This document shows, one piece after another, positions 52,647 to 62,138 of a stretch of 64,000 nucleotides of DNA. The DNA lies in contig NZ_FORY01000013.1 of the NCBI RefSeq assembly GCF_900114135.1, positions 31,201-95,200 on the forward strand. The letters run 5' to 3'. Both the position numbers and the translations under genes were made by a program. Below the pieces are notes generated by a model. It saw only the letters and a list, made by a program, of their open reading frames with translations. It was not told the DNA's origin and ran no database searches. The stretch comes from Celeribacter halophilus. Lineage in GTDB: Bacteria; Pseudomonadota; Alphaproteobacteria; Rhodobacterales; Rhodobacteraceae. Positions within the stretch are counted from its first letter, which is position 1; every line of letters begins with the position of its first letter.

Positions 52647-53569
52647 AGCGCGAAGACGGTTTCGGGCAGGCGCAAGATCAGGTTCGGGTTGGGAGAAATC
52701 TCGGCCCAGACCGGCCAGAGGCTGTCATGCCCGACGCCGAAGAAATTGCCGCCGGTTTGCGCCAGCAGGCTGGTGATGATCTGGAAATGCAGATGCGGGG
52801 CCCAGCCGCCGTTTTCATGCCAGTCGCCCAGCGGTGCAATGCTCTTGCCCGCGTCAACGGATGCGCCTTCTGCGACAAGGGGCTGTCCGAGATGGCCATA
52901 GAGCGTCCAGAACGGCGTGCCATCCTCGGTTTTATGTTCCAAAATCACCGTATGGCCGTAATCCAGAGGATCGGCATTGTAAGCCACCTGATGCACGCGG
53001 CCCGATAAGGGCGCGGTGACGGGCGTGCCTGCGGGGGCGAAAATGTCGATGCCGAGATGGCGTGCGCGTGGCTCCGGTCCGGAGGCATCGCGATACTGGT
53101 CGGCCTGATACACACGCCGCTTTTCGCCATAAAGACCATAGCCATAGAGCATGTCATCGCCTGTGCGCAGTGCTGCGAACCACGGATCAAAGGCGCGATC
53201 CGAAAAAGCGGGCATGCCCGCACGGTCGGAGGGCAGTGCGGTTGCGGGCATGTCTTGCGGGGCTGGCATCATGACGGGAGCCACAGCGGTGCGGCGCAGG
53301 TGCGATTGGATCGCGGCGGCTGTCGGGACGGGGGCATGGCCTGCGGCGTGGCGGATCACGGCGGTCAGGAACCCTGCGTCCAACTGATCGAGCCGTGCGG
53401 CGAGGGCTGTGCTCGCCTCGGCGCGGATCATGGGAAACAGCGCATCCGCCTCGCCATCCGAGAGCGCACCCTCCGTCACGCCCGCCAGAATGGCGTGGTG
53501 CAGATCGTCTGCTGCGTCCAGTCCGGCGGCAAGGCTGTGGGCAAGTTCTGTCATCTGGTCTGGCGTCAT
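52643..53569 (-). CDS. M23-family metallopeptidase-like protein
   Basis: A 308-residue protein. The N-terminal half (1-140) is helical and Ala-rich without a recognised domain; the C-terminal half is an M23/LytM-type fold with zinc-ligand motifs HLGIDIFAPAGTPV and HLHFQI and the sequence YGHTVILEH. No signal peptide is seen, which is unusual for a cell-wall hydrolase. The gene converges on ggpS and shares its last four bases with it; no terminator lies between. Confidence 0.82.
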   Translation of the reverse strand: MTPDQMTELAHSLAAGLDAADDLHHAILAGVTEGALSDGEADALFPMIRAEASTALAARLDQLDAGFLTAVIRHAAGHAPVPTAAAIQSHLRRTAVAPVMMPAPQDMPATALPSDRAGMPAFSDRAFDPWFAALRTGDDMLYGYGLYGEKRRVYQADQYRDASGPEPRARHLGIDIFAPAGTPVTAPLSGRVHQVAYNADPLDYGHTVILEHKTEDGTPFWTLYGHLGQPLVAEGASVDAGKSIAPLGDWHENGGWAPHLHFQIITSLLAQTGGNFFGVGHDSLWPVWAEISPNPNLILRLPETVFAL

Positions 53570-53640
53570 GGGGGAACTCTGATCGAAATGCTGGCGGGTG
53601 CCAATGGGACGCCGGTCATAAACGGCATCGACAGAAAGAA

Positions 53641-53665
53641 AAAGGCCCTCGCGGGGAGGGCCTTT
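53641..53665 (-). terminator. Terminator of the CoA-transferase gene
   Basis: AAAGGCCCT (53641-53649) pairs with AGGGCCTTT (53657-53665); an A-rich run on the left gives the T-run on the minus strand. Confidence 0.8.
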
Positions 53666-53672
53666 GATGGGA

Positions 53673-55202
<1,530 letters not shown>

Positions 55203-55348
55203 CTAGAAAATTTGCGTGGGCGCAATTCGGGAAGAGATGTCGCAATTATGTCCGACCGTTTCCTCCCAAACGCCCGTTGTCAGCATCTACGCCCGATCCG
55301 GCGGGGGCTTCCAGCCCTAATTCGACCCTAGGCGACAAGGGCAACCCC

Positions 55349-55377
55349 GATATACATTTTGCGCACAGATTTTTGAA
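55349..55377 (-). promoter_or_regulatory. CoA-transferase promoter
   Basis: On the minus strand, TTCAAA (55372-55377) and TATATC (55349-55354) are 17 bases apart, immediately downstream of the RamB-type sites. Confidence 0.5.
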
Positions 55378-55382
55378 TCAAT

Positions 55383-55435
55383 TTTTGCAATTGCGAATTT
55401 CGCGGAAAACTTTGCAAAGCGGTTTTGCTTGCAAA
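55383..55435. promoter_or_regulatory. RamB/ScfR-type regulator sites
   Basis: AAAACTTTGCAAA at 55406-55418 matches the published RamB box of Corynebacterium glutamicum over all 13 bases. Related half-sites TTTTGCAA and TTGCGAA (55383-55397) and TTGCAAA (55429-55435) flank it. PccR, a relative in Rhodobacter, reads TTTGCAAA repeats. Confidence 0.6.
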
Positions 55436-55486
55436 CTGGCCCGCGAGGGTGGCGGGCCAGTTGGATGCCGGATTTCCGGCGGGTTG

Positions 55487-55675
55487 TCAGGCGGTCAGGC
55501 CGCGGTCAATCCGCAGGAACTGTTTGACGCGCGAGGCGTCTTTGGGGCCTTTGCGGGCGCGATCCATCTGGGTCCAGACCCGAGAGCGGCCAGCGGCGCG
55601 TTCTTGGGCAATATAGTGGACCAAGCGGCTGGAACCGGCATTGCGGTGGGATGTGTCAGCGATATGACGTGTCAT
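55487..55675 (-). CDS. Small basic protein of unknown function
   Basis: A 62-residue, Arg/Lys-rich protein (MTRHIADTSHRNAGSS, ending RIDRGLTA). Its ribosome binding site AGGAGG lies seven bases before the ATG and is about as strong as these get, which supports a real gene. I do not recognise the family. It has no signal peptide or membrane helix. It could be nucleic-acid or ribosome binding given its charge; that is guesswork. Confidence 0.65.
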   Translation of the reverse strand: MTRHIADTSHRNAGSSRLVHYIAQERAAGRSRVWTQMDRARKGPKDASRVKQFLRIDRGLTA

Positions 55676-55803
55676 AAGCTTTCCTCCTTTTCACATGAGT
55701 CACGGCTGTGCGAACAGCGGCCAAGGTCACTGCCGCGCACCCGTGGCGAAAGACTTCAGGCTTTGCAGTATAACAGATTCTCCCGAATTTTTATGGGCCC
55801 AGA

Positions 55804-57012
55804 TCAAATTCGGTGCAATTGATGCCAGCGCCACAGGATTACGCCGCCAATTATGACAATCGCCAGAGACAGAAGAAATGGTGCACCGGGCAGGTAATGC
55901 GCTGTGCCGGGGCGTGAGAATATGGCGAAGGTTTCGGTCATCAGCAGCGGGCTGAAGATGGTGGCCAGCGCGGCGATGGAACTGGTCACGCCCTGTAATT
56001 CACCCTGCTGGTTGTCCGGCGTGGCGCGGCTCATCATGCCTTGCAGCGCGGGAATGGAAATGGCGGAAATGCCCGACAGGATGCTCATGATCCAGACCAG
56101 AGGCACCAAGGAGGTCAGCCCGAGGGTGAGAAACACTACGCTGTCCAGACAGATGCCCGCCATTGCCACGCGGTAGGGGCCGAAGCGGTTGACCAGAGGT
56201 CCGACCAGAAGCGCCTGCGCCAGCCCCATGCTGACGCCGAAGGTGAATAGCGTCATCCCGATGGTGGCCGTATCAAAGCCGAAGCGTTCCTCGGTGAAAA
56301 AGGCCCAGATCGCGGGATAGACGAAATAGGCCAGTTCGTAGAGGCCAAAGACGGTGAGCAGGCCGGTTAGGCCCTTGAGCTGGCCAATGGCACGGAAAGC
56401 GCCGAAGGGATTGGCTCGCCGCCATTGGAAGCTGCGGCGGTTCTCCGGCGCAAGGCTTTCGGGCATGACAATGAGGCCAAAGAGCATATTGGCACCGGCC
56501 ATGGCGGCTGCGGCGAAAAACGGTGCGCGGGTGTCGACCCCTGCCAGAAATCCGCCGACCATCGGGCCGAGGGCAAAGCCCACGCCGAAAGCGGCATGGA
56601 CATAGCCGAAATTGCGCGCGCGGTCTTCGGGGGCGGAGATGTCGGCCATGAAGGCCGCCGCAGTTCCGGGCGTTGCGGCGGTGATCCCCGCGACGAGCCG
56701 CCCGATGAGCAGAAGCCAGATGGTCGGCGCCAGTGCCATCACCAGATAGTCGAGCATCATCACGCCAAGGGCGGTCAGCAGGACCGGCTTGCGCCCGAAA
56801 CGGTCGGAGAGGTTGCCGACGAGCGGGCCGAAGAGGAATTGCATCACGGCAAACCCGGTCGCCAGAACCCCGCCCCAGAGGGCGGCATCGGCCAATGCTC
56901 TGCCGGTCAGTTCGCGGATGAGTGAGGGCATGACCGGAAAGATCAGCCCGATCCCGATGCCGTCGATCAGAACCGTGATGGTGATGAAGAGGATGGGTAG
57001 GCGTCGGGACAT
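55804..57012 (-). CDS. MFS transporter, TetA-like (multidrug/tetracycline efflux family)
   Basis: A 402-residue 12-helix exporter of the DHA1/TetA type. Motif A is GNLSDRFGRKPVLL between helices 2 and 3, with the TetA-like start VLIDGIGIGLIFPVMPSL and the loop ISAPEDRARNFGYVHAAFGVGFALGP (broken at residue 135). Homologues in Rhodobacteraceae chromosomes are usually annotated as TCR/Tet family without proven resistance. No TetR-type regulator is adjacent. Confidence 0.88.
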   Translation of the reverse strand: MSRRLPILFITITVLIDGIGIGLIFPVMPSLIRELTGRALADAALWGGVLATGFAVMQFLFGPLVGNLSDRFGRKPVLLTALGVMMLDYLVMALAPTIWLLLIGRLVAGITAATPGTAAAFMADISAPEDRARNFGYVHAAFGVGFALGPMVGGFLAGVDTRAPFFAAAAMAGANMLFGLIVMPESLAPENRRSFQWRRANPFGAFRAIGQLKGLTGLLTVFGLYELAYFVYPAIWAFFTEERFGFDTATIGMTLFTFGVSMGLAQALLVGPLVNRFGPYRVAMAGICLDSVVFLTLGLTSLVPLVWIMSILSGISAISIPALQGMMSRATPDNQQGELQGVTSSIAALATIFSPLLMTETFAIFSRPGTAHYLPGAPFLLSLAIVIIGGVILWRWHQLHRI

Positions 57013-57069
57013 GGCGTGATCCGGAATAGAGAACCTTGCCTTTGTGACCTCATGTCACAGGTCTGTCCA

Positions 57070-57807
57070 TCATCCATCCTGCTGTTTCGGGCGCACAAGT
57101 GGTTGCAACACATCGGCAAGGCGTTCGGGCATCGAGAAATAGGGAGAATGGCCGGATGGCAGGCTGTGAACGCAGTCTTCGGGCCAGTCCGCGACCATCT
57201 TGCGTTGCTCTTCCGGCGGGACCACGCGGTCGTTTTCGCAGATCACATAGTGCCGTGGCAGGTTGCGGGAGGCGTCGGTGATGTGCAGCGGCGTGTCTTG
57301 CGGTTTGATAGCTTGCGCGCCGAGACGGGTCTTTGCGTAATCTGCTACCTCCGCCGGACAGTCGTGGAACAGCGCTTCCATGCCTTCGGCATTGAACCGG
57401 AAGGCGCGGCCATCATCGGTGCGTTCGATCAGCTTAAGGATCGGTTGGTCCTCCGCCGTCCTGCGCAGATCGGCGAGGCTCATGCCGTCTTGTGGCACAT
57501 AGGCGCAGAGATAGACGAGCGCGGCGATTTTGTCGGGGGCTTTCTCTGCCGCCGCCGCGATGGCAAAGCCGCCTGCGGAATGGCCCACCAGAACGACAGG
57601 GCCACCGTGTTTGGCAATGTCGGCCAGAATGGCGTCGCGATAGCGCTCCAGCGTGACTTCGGTGTAATCCGTTAGACTCTCTCCGTGAGAGGGGAGATCA
57701 AGCGCGCGGGCCTTGAGACCACGCGCATGCAGGGCGCTTAGAAGATCACGCCAGCACCATGCCCCGTGGGCAGAGCCGTGGACCAGAAGAAAGGCAGGAT
57801 CAGCCAC
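57070..57807 (-). CDS. Alpha/beta hydrolase (esterase-like, first of three)
   Basis: About 245 residues. The oxyanion region FLLVHGSAHGAWCW, the nucleophile elbow GHSAGGF, the acid near residue 205 (CENDRVVPP) and the histidine in SGHSPYFS complete a triad. It resembles the plant-type methyl esterase/hydroxynitrile lyase group. GTG at 57807 is preferred, with GGAGG five bases upstream inside the previous gene; an ATG at 57828 would place that site inside the coding region. It is co-translated with the next hydrolase. Confidence 0.82.
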   Translation of the reverse strand: MADPAFLLVHGSAHGAWCWRDLLSALHARGLKARALDLPSHGESLTDYTEVTLERYRDAILADIAKHGGPVVLVGHSAGGFAIAAAAEKAPDKIAALVYLCAYVPQDGMSLADLRRTAEDQPILKLIERTDDGRAFRFNAEGMEALFHDCPAEVADYAKTRLGAQAIKPQDTPLHITDASRNLPRHYVICENDRVVPPEEQRKMVADWPEDCVHSLPSGHSPYFSMPERLADVLQPLVRPKQQDG

Positions 57808-58681
57808 AGCAGCCTCCATCATGGTCATGGTTGTGGGAATGGGACTGCGTGTGACCGGTCAAGTCTGGCACCGGATCATGCGGATCGGGATCGCGTTTGT
57901 CATGGGCGATTTCGGTCAGGAAATCAGTCAACAGCGCGGCATAGTCTTCTGGTGCATCAACCGGCGGGAGGTGACCGGATCGACGCATCAACTCAAACCT
58001 TGAACCGGGGATGACGCCCAAGGTCTCGCGCACCAGATCGGGCGGGGTGGAGCCGTCATACCCGCCAGCAATGCCCAGACAGGACAGGCGCAGGCCGGAG
58101 GTCGGTGTGTAGAAATCCGTGCCCGCAACCGCCGCCGCGCAGCCCAGATAGCCTTTGAGCGGCGTCTCGGTGATGGCGCGGCCCCAGCGTTGCGCCTCTT
58201 CGGTTTTGCGAAAGGCCGGTGCGAACCAGCGTTCCAGCGTGGGGGCAACGATGGACTCCAGCCCTTTTTCACGGATTTCCGAGATGCGTTTGTCCCAAAC
58301 GCTGCGCACGCCGATTTTGGCCGCTGTGTTTGACAGCACCAGCGCGCGGATCTGGTCAAGGCGCTTGACCGCCAGTCCCTGCGCGATCAACCCTCCGATG
58401 GAGATGCCGACAAAGACCGCGTCTGTGACGTCGAGCGCGTCGAGAAGCTGTTCGGCGTCGCGCACCAGAGTGCCCATGGCATAGGGGCCATCGGGAGCGT
58501 CCGATCCGCCATGCCCACGCAGGTCATACCGGATGAGCCGAAGCCCCTCCGGCAGATGTGGCAGGACCGCGTCCCAGAGATGCAGGTTGGTCCCCAAAGC
58601 ATGGGCGAAGACCACCGCGGGCGCGTCTTTCGGGCCGCTGTCCTCGACGTTGAGGGTGATGTTGGGCAGGTCTAGTCTCAT
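57800..58681 (-). CDS. Alpha/beta hydrolase, 3-oxoadipate enol-lactonase-like (PcaD family), with His/Cys tail
   Basis: A 293-residue hydrolase. The core has VFAHALGTNLHLWD, the nucleophile elbow VGISIGGLIAQG and the histidine in RSGHLPPVD, as in PcaD, which opens the lactone of the beta-ketoadipate pathway. No other pca genes are nearby, so the substrate is uncertain. The C-terminal about 30 residues form a His/Asp-rich tail ending HSHNHDHDGGCCG, looking like a metal-binding site. Its start overlaps the next gene upstream as ATGA. Confidence 0.82.
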   Translation of the reverse strand: MRLDLPNITLNVEDSGPKDAPAVVFAHALGTNLHLWDAVLPHLPEGLRLIRYDLRGHGGSDAPDGPYAMGTLVRDAEQLLDALDVTDAVFVGISIGGLIAQGLAVKRLDQIRALVLSNTAAKIGVRSVWDKRISEIREKGLESIVAPTLERWFAPAFRKTEEAQRWGRAITETPLKGYLGCAAAVAGTDFYTPTSGLRLSCLGIAGGYDGSTPPDLVRETLGVIPGSRFELMRRSGHLPPVDAPEDYAALLTDFLTEIAHDKRDPDPHDPVPDLTGHTQSHSHNHDHDGGCCG

Positions 58682-59511
58682 GAGAGGGCCTCGATGAATT
58701 TGGCGATGACGGCGCGGCTTTCCGGCTCGTCGAGAAAGGGCACATGACCGCGATCCCTGACCTCGGTCGAGATCATGTCGGGGCGGCGTCTTTGCATCTC
58801 TTCCATGCAGGCGCGAGTCAGAAGGTTGGAGTTTTCGCCCCGCAAAAGCGCCAGCGGCAGGCCGCCGAGCGCGTCGAACAAAGGCCAGAGGTCCGGTAAA
58901 TCCCCCGTGACACTCTGCGCTTCTATGGCGTCGCGCAGCTTCGGGTCGTAGCGCAGTTGCAAACGGCGCTCGCCTTCGGCCCAGATCCGGCGTGCGTAGA
59001 CGCGCCATTGCGCGAGGCTGACATTGGGGAACTGGCGACCCAGAGCCTTGGGCAGTTTGTCGGCGGCATCATCAAAGCTGCGGTAGGCGGAGGGGCGGCC
59101 AAGGTAATCCATGATATGCGACAACCCTTCGGGGTCCATCTCCGGCCCGATGTCATTCAGCAGCACGCCGGAGAGCCGCTCTTTCGCGGTCAGGGCCAGC
59201 GCCATTGCAATCAACCCGCCGCGTGAGGTGCCCAGAATGGCCGCCTTGTCGATGCCGAGATGGTCGAGCAACGCCAAAGCATCTGCGCCCTCCTGCGGGA
59301 TCGTGTAATTCATGAAATCCGGATCATAGTCCGACGCACCACGCCCGCGACTGTCGAGGCGGATGATCTGTGCGCTGTCTGCAAATTCCAGCACAGGTTC
59401 GAAATCATCCATGTTCCGCGTGAGACCAGCCAGACAGAGCAGGGGTGGCCCTTCGCCTTGGACATCATAAGCGAGCCTGATCCCGTCGGTTGTGGTGAAA
59501 TGCTGAACCAT
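58678..59511 (-). CDS. Alpha/beta hydrolase (third of the cluster)
   Basis: A 277-residue alpha/beta hydrolase. It has LLCLAGLTRNMDDFEPVL, the RLDSRGRGASD motif, the nucleophile elbow GTSRGGLIAM, and the histidine in DRGHVPFLDEPE. It is first in a three-gene run of hydrolases that overlap at ATGA and GTGGCTGA junctions, so they form one operon. Possibly a lactonase or esterase set for a degraded small ester; no pathway genes confirm this. ATG at 59511 (GAGAGGA upstream) is preferred over a GTG at 59526. Confidence 0.8.
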   Translation of the reverse strand: MVQHFTTTDGIRLAYDVQGEGPPLLCLAGLTRNMDDFEPVLEFADSAQIIRLDSRGRGASDYDPDFMNYTIPQEGADALALLDHLGIDKAAILGTSRGGLIAMALALTAKERLSGVLLNDIGPEMDPEGLSHIMDYLGRPSAYRSFDDAADKLPKALGRQFPNVSLAQWRVYARRIWAEGERRLQLRYDPKLRDAIEAQSVTGDLPDLWPLFDALGGLPLALLRGENSNLLTRACMEEMQRRRPDMISTEVRDRGHVPFLDEPESRAVIAKFIEALS

Positions 59512-59568
59512 GGTGTTTCCTCTCACGCGCAGATTGTCATGTCCGCGCCGGAGAGAAAAGGGGCTGGC

Positions 59569-60348
59569 TCAGACCAGTTCGGCCAAAAGCCGGAAGCCCG
59601 CGGTGAAATGCACGGTCAGCACAAAGGCGTAGCACGCCATAACCAGTAGTGCCTGATTGTGCGTCAGCCGGTCCTGATCCGGACGGCGGCGGTGCAGAAG
59701 GCTTTGAAGCCCCGCAGCAGCAAGGATAGCCATAGCAAGAGACTGGTCACGCAGTGCGGCAGAGGCAAAGGCTGCCGTCATGAACAGGGTCAGAAACGTG
59801 CCGAGTTGCGGCCAGAACGCGTCTGAGATCCCGCGCATGACACGTCCGCCGCCGAAGGGCAGAAACGGGAGCAGCATAACAAAGTTGAAACTGCCCAGCA
59901 TGACCGCCGTGATGTGCAGGAAATTGGCCAGTCCGGGCGCAACAGGGGCCAGAACATGCGCCAGTCCAAAGGCGATAACCACGGGCGGGATGGCGAGTGC
60001 GGGGGCGTAAAGGGCCACGAAACTTTCTTCGAGCGCATGATCGAAGGGACGGTCCGAGCGGGGCGGCGCCATGAAGGGCAGGGGCACAAGCCGCACGCGG
60101 GCGACATCATGCCCGATGAGGCGAATGGCGAGCGCTGCGCCCAACTCGTGCAAGAGCACGGCCAGAATAAAACCGAAACCGAACAGCGGCGAGGTGACTG
60201 CCACGACCGCGATTGTCACCACGAAGCCGATGACCACGCTTGTCCCGTTGAATCCGCTTGCGCGAATACGGCCATGCGAAGGGGCAGGGCTTGTCACAAG
60301 GGGCAGGGCCATGACACCCAGAGCGATGGCGAGCAAAAGTAAGGTCAT
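59569..60348 (-). CDS. Site-2-protease-like membrane protein lacking the metal-site residues
   Basis: A 259-residue protein with six or more hydrophobic segments. Its layout follows M50 site-2 proteases: a helix with LHELGAALAIRLIG where HExxH is expected, and a later helix with NFVMLLPFLPFGGGRVM where the LDG motif is expected. The second histidine is Ala (H67-E-L-G-A71) and the conserved aspartate of LDG is absent (FGGG at 165-168). It may be an inactive member with a scaffolding or substrate-binding role. No peptidase partner gene is adjacent. Confidence 0.75.
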   Translation of the reverse strand: MTLLLLAIALGVMALPLVTSPAPSHGRIRASGFNGTSVVIGFVVTIAVVAVTSPLFGFGFILAVLLHELGAALAIRLIGHDVARVRLVPLPFMAPPRSDRPFDHALEESFVALYAPALAIPPVVIAFGLAHVLAPVAPGLANFLHITAVMLGSFNFVMLLPFLPFGGGRVMRGISDAFWPQLGTFLTLFMTAAFASAALRDQSLAMAILAAAGLQSLLHRRRPDQDRLTHNQALLVMACYAFVLTVHFTAGFRLLAELV

Positions 60349-60595
60349 AGGTGCGTTGGTTCACAGCCTTGAAGTTGCATTCTGGACTTTGATGGGACTT
60401 AAATATGGCATGAATGTGGCGCGGGGGTGCCTGTGGCGCATCTTGGCAGGGAGCAACAAAATGTTTCCCAGTGAGCAACAAAGTAGGCAGCAAAACGGGC
60501 AACAAATGGGACAAAAAAGGCCCGCCACACTTGATCTGTCTTGCCCGCACCTCTGTGGGCTCTACTGTTAATGAAAAATGGCTGGAGGCCTCTCA
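60349..60595. other. Region before the Cys-rich protein with repeated GCAACAAA-type motifs and a small ORF
   Basis: GAGCAACAAAATG, GAGCAACAAAGTAG, GGCAGCAAAACG and GGCAACAAATG follow each other between about 60449 and 60520. A 36-codon ORF (60461-60571, starting MFPSEQQSRQQ and ending CPHLCGLYC) has GGGAG eight bases before its ATG. Whether it is translated is unknown. Confidence 0.4.
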
Positions 60596-61216
60596 ATGAA
60601 CAGCACGGTGGAAAAGCTTCGTGAAAGCCTGCGGGAATTGCAGGGGCAGCTTGAAAAAGAGGCGCTGGAGGCCCGCGAACGGTTCCAATACCGGTTCTCC
60701 AACGGACGGGTGGTTTTCGAGGAAGAAGCGCGCAAACGCGGACGCAGGCTGCGGGTGCGCTGGTCGGTGTTCTTGCGTCGGGCGCGGCCTTGGGAAATCG
60801 CCACAGCGCCGGTGATCTATAGTCTGATCATCCCCTTCGCCTTGCTGGACATCTTCGTGACGATCTATCAGCGGATCTGTTTTCCGGTCTATGGCATCCC
60901 GAAGGTCGAGCGCAAAGCCTACATCGCGGTGGACCGGCACAAGCTCACCTATCTCAACTTCATGCAGAAACTGAACTGCATCTATTGCGGCTATTGTAAC
61001 GGGTTACTGTCCTATGTGCGTGAAGTGGCGGGGCGCACGGAATATTACTGGTGTCCGATCAAACATGCGCGGGCCATGCCGGATCGCCATGAAAAATATC
61101 AGCATTTTCTCGAATTCGGAGATGCTGAAAGCTGGGACAAACACTTCCATACAATGAAGAAACGCGCGCGGGCCTGTGAGGACTGTGACGGCTGCGGACC
61201 CGGTGGCGCGTCGTAA
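60596..61216 (+). CDS. Conserved Cys-rich single-helix membrane protein of unknown function
   Basis: A 206-residue protein. An N-terminal charged coiled coil (about 1-60) precedes one hydrophobic segment (about 72-95), then a soluble part with C128-x2-C131-x2-C134 and C153, and a C-terminal C194-x2-C197-x2-C200 cluster, GCGPGG. These look like zinc or iron-sulfur sites. The region IPKVERKAYIAVDRHKLTYL is strongly conserved-looking. I do not recognise a named family. GGAGG lies seven bases before the ATG. Confidence 0.75.
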   Translation: MNSTVEKLRESLRELQGQLEKEALEARERFQYRFSNGRVVFEEEARKRGRRLRVRWSVFLRRARPWEIATAPVIYSLIIPFALLDIFVTIYQRICFPVYGIPKVERKAYIAVDRHKLTYLNFMQKLNCIYCGYCNGLLSYVREVAGRTEYYWCPIKHARAMPDRHEKYQHFLEFGDAESWDKHFHTMKKRARACEDCDGCGPGGAS

Positions 61217-61278
61217 CGGCTGGACGTGCGAGGCGATGGCCTGAAGGTTGGCGCCAAAGGGGCGGTTCTAAATACGCG

Positions 61279-61306
61279 AAAGCCCCGCCGGTGAGGGCAG
61301 GGCTTT
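61279..61306. terminator. Terminator between the Cys-rich protein gene and fabI
   Basis: AAAGCCCCGCC and GGCAGGGCTTT arms pair with one mismatch, between convergent genes. Confidence 0.65.
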
Positions 61307-61344
61307 GATCTTGGTTCTGCGTGAGCGGCCTCATTTCGAATGCA

Positions 61345-62133
61345 TCAGAGGTTTTCGATCCGCGGCATTCCCATGATGTGATAGCCGCCATCTACACGGA
61401 TGATCTCGCCCGTGGTGAATTTGCCACCATCCGACGCCAGATAGACCGCCGTGGCTCCGACCGCCTCAAGCGTGGCGTTGGATTGCAGCGGGGCGTTTTG
61501 CTCGGCATGTTTGTAGGTCCGGCGTGCTCCGCCAATGGCAGACCCCGCAAGTGTTTTCATCGGACCCGGAGAGATCGCGTTCACGCGGATGCCTTCGGGG
61601 CCCAGATCATTGGCCAGATAGCGCACGGAGGATTCCAGCGCCGCTTTCGCCACACCCATGACGTTGTAATTCGGCACAACCTTGTTCGACCCTTCAAAGG
61701 TCAGCGTCAGCAAGGTGCCGCCCTCGGTCATCAGTTCGGAGGCGCGATTGGCCACGTCGATGAAGCTGTAGCAGGAGATATGCAGAGAATTCTTGAAGTT
61801 CTCCACAGAGGTATCACGGAAGCGCCCTGTCAGCTCTGCCTTGTCGGAATAGGCGATAGCGTGGACGACGAAGTCGAGCTTGCCCCACTTGGCTTTGAGC
61901 GCGGCAAAAGCCTCGTCCATCTGGGCGGGGTTGGTCACGTCCACATCCACCATCGTGTCGGACCCGACGCTTTCCGCCAGTGGTTGCAGCCGCTTGCCGA
62001 AGGCCTCGCCCTGATAGGTGAATGCCAGCTCTGCACCCTCGGCAGCACAGGCTTTCGCAATGCCCCAAGCAATCGAGCGTTCATTGGCGACGCCCATAAC
62101 GAGCCCGCGTTTGCCTTTGAGAAGATCAGCCAT
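61345..62133 (-). CDS. fabI: Enoyl-ACP reductase FabI
   Basis: A 262-residue short-chain dehydrogenase that catalyses the last reduction step of fatty-acid elongation, using NADH. The start MADLLKGKRGLVMGVANERSIAWGIAKA (broken here at the Rossmann loop), the active-site YNVMGVAKAALE (Tyr-x6-Lys) and the substrate loop PMKTLAGSAIGG are typical; triclosan target class. ATG at 62133 is chosen; it sits five bases after the fabB stop. It is co-transcribed with fabB. Confidence 0.96.
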   Translation of the reverse strand: MADLLKGKRGLVMGVANERSIAWGIAKACAAEGAELAFTYQGEAFGKRLQPLAESVGSDTMVDVDVTNPAQMDEAFAALKAKWGKLDFVVHAIAYSDKAELTGRFRDTSVENFKNSLHISCYSFIDVANRASELMTEGGTLLTLTFEGSNKVVPNYNVMGVAKAALESSVRYLANDLGPEGIRVNAISPGPMKTLAGSAIGGARRTYKHAEQNAPLQSNATLEAVGATAVYLASDGGKFTTGEIIRVDGGYHIMGMPRIENL

Positions 62134-62138
62134 GTTTT

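Noticed and set aside
55804..57012. Acquired tetracycline resistance gene
   Set aside because: No TetR-type neighbour, no mobile element nearby and no obvious compositional break; looks like a resident efflux-family gene.
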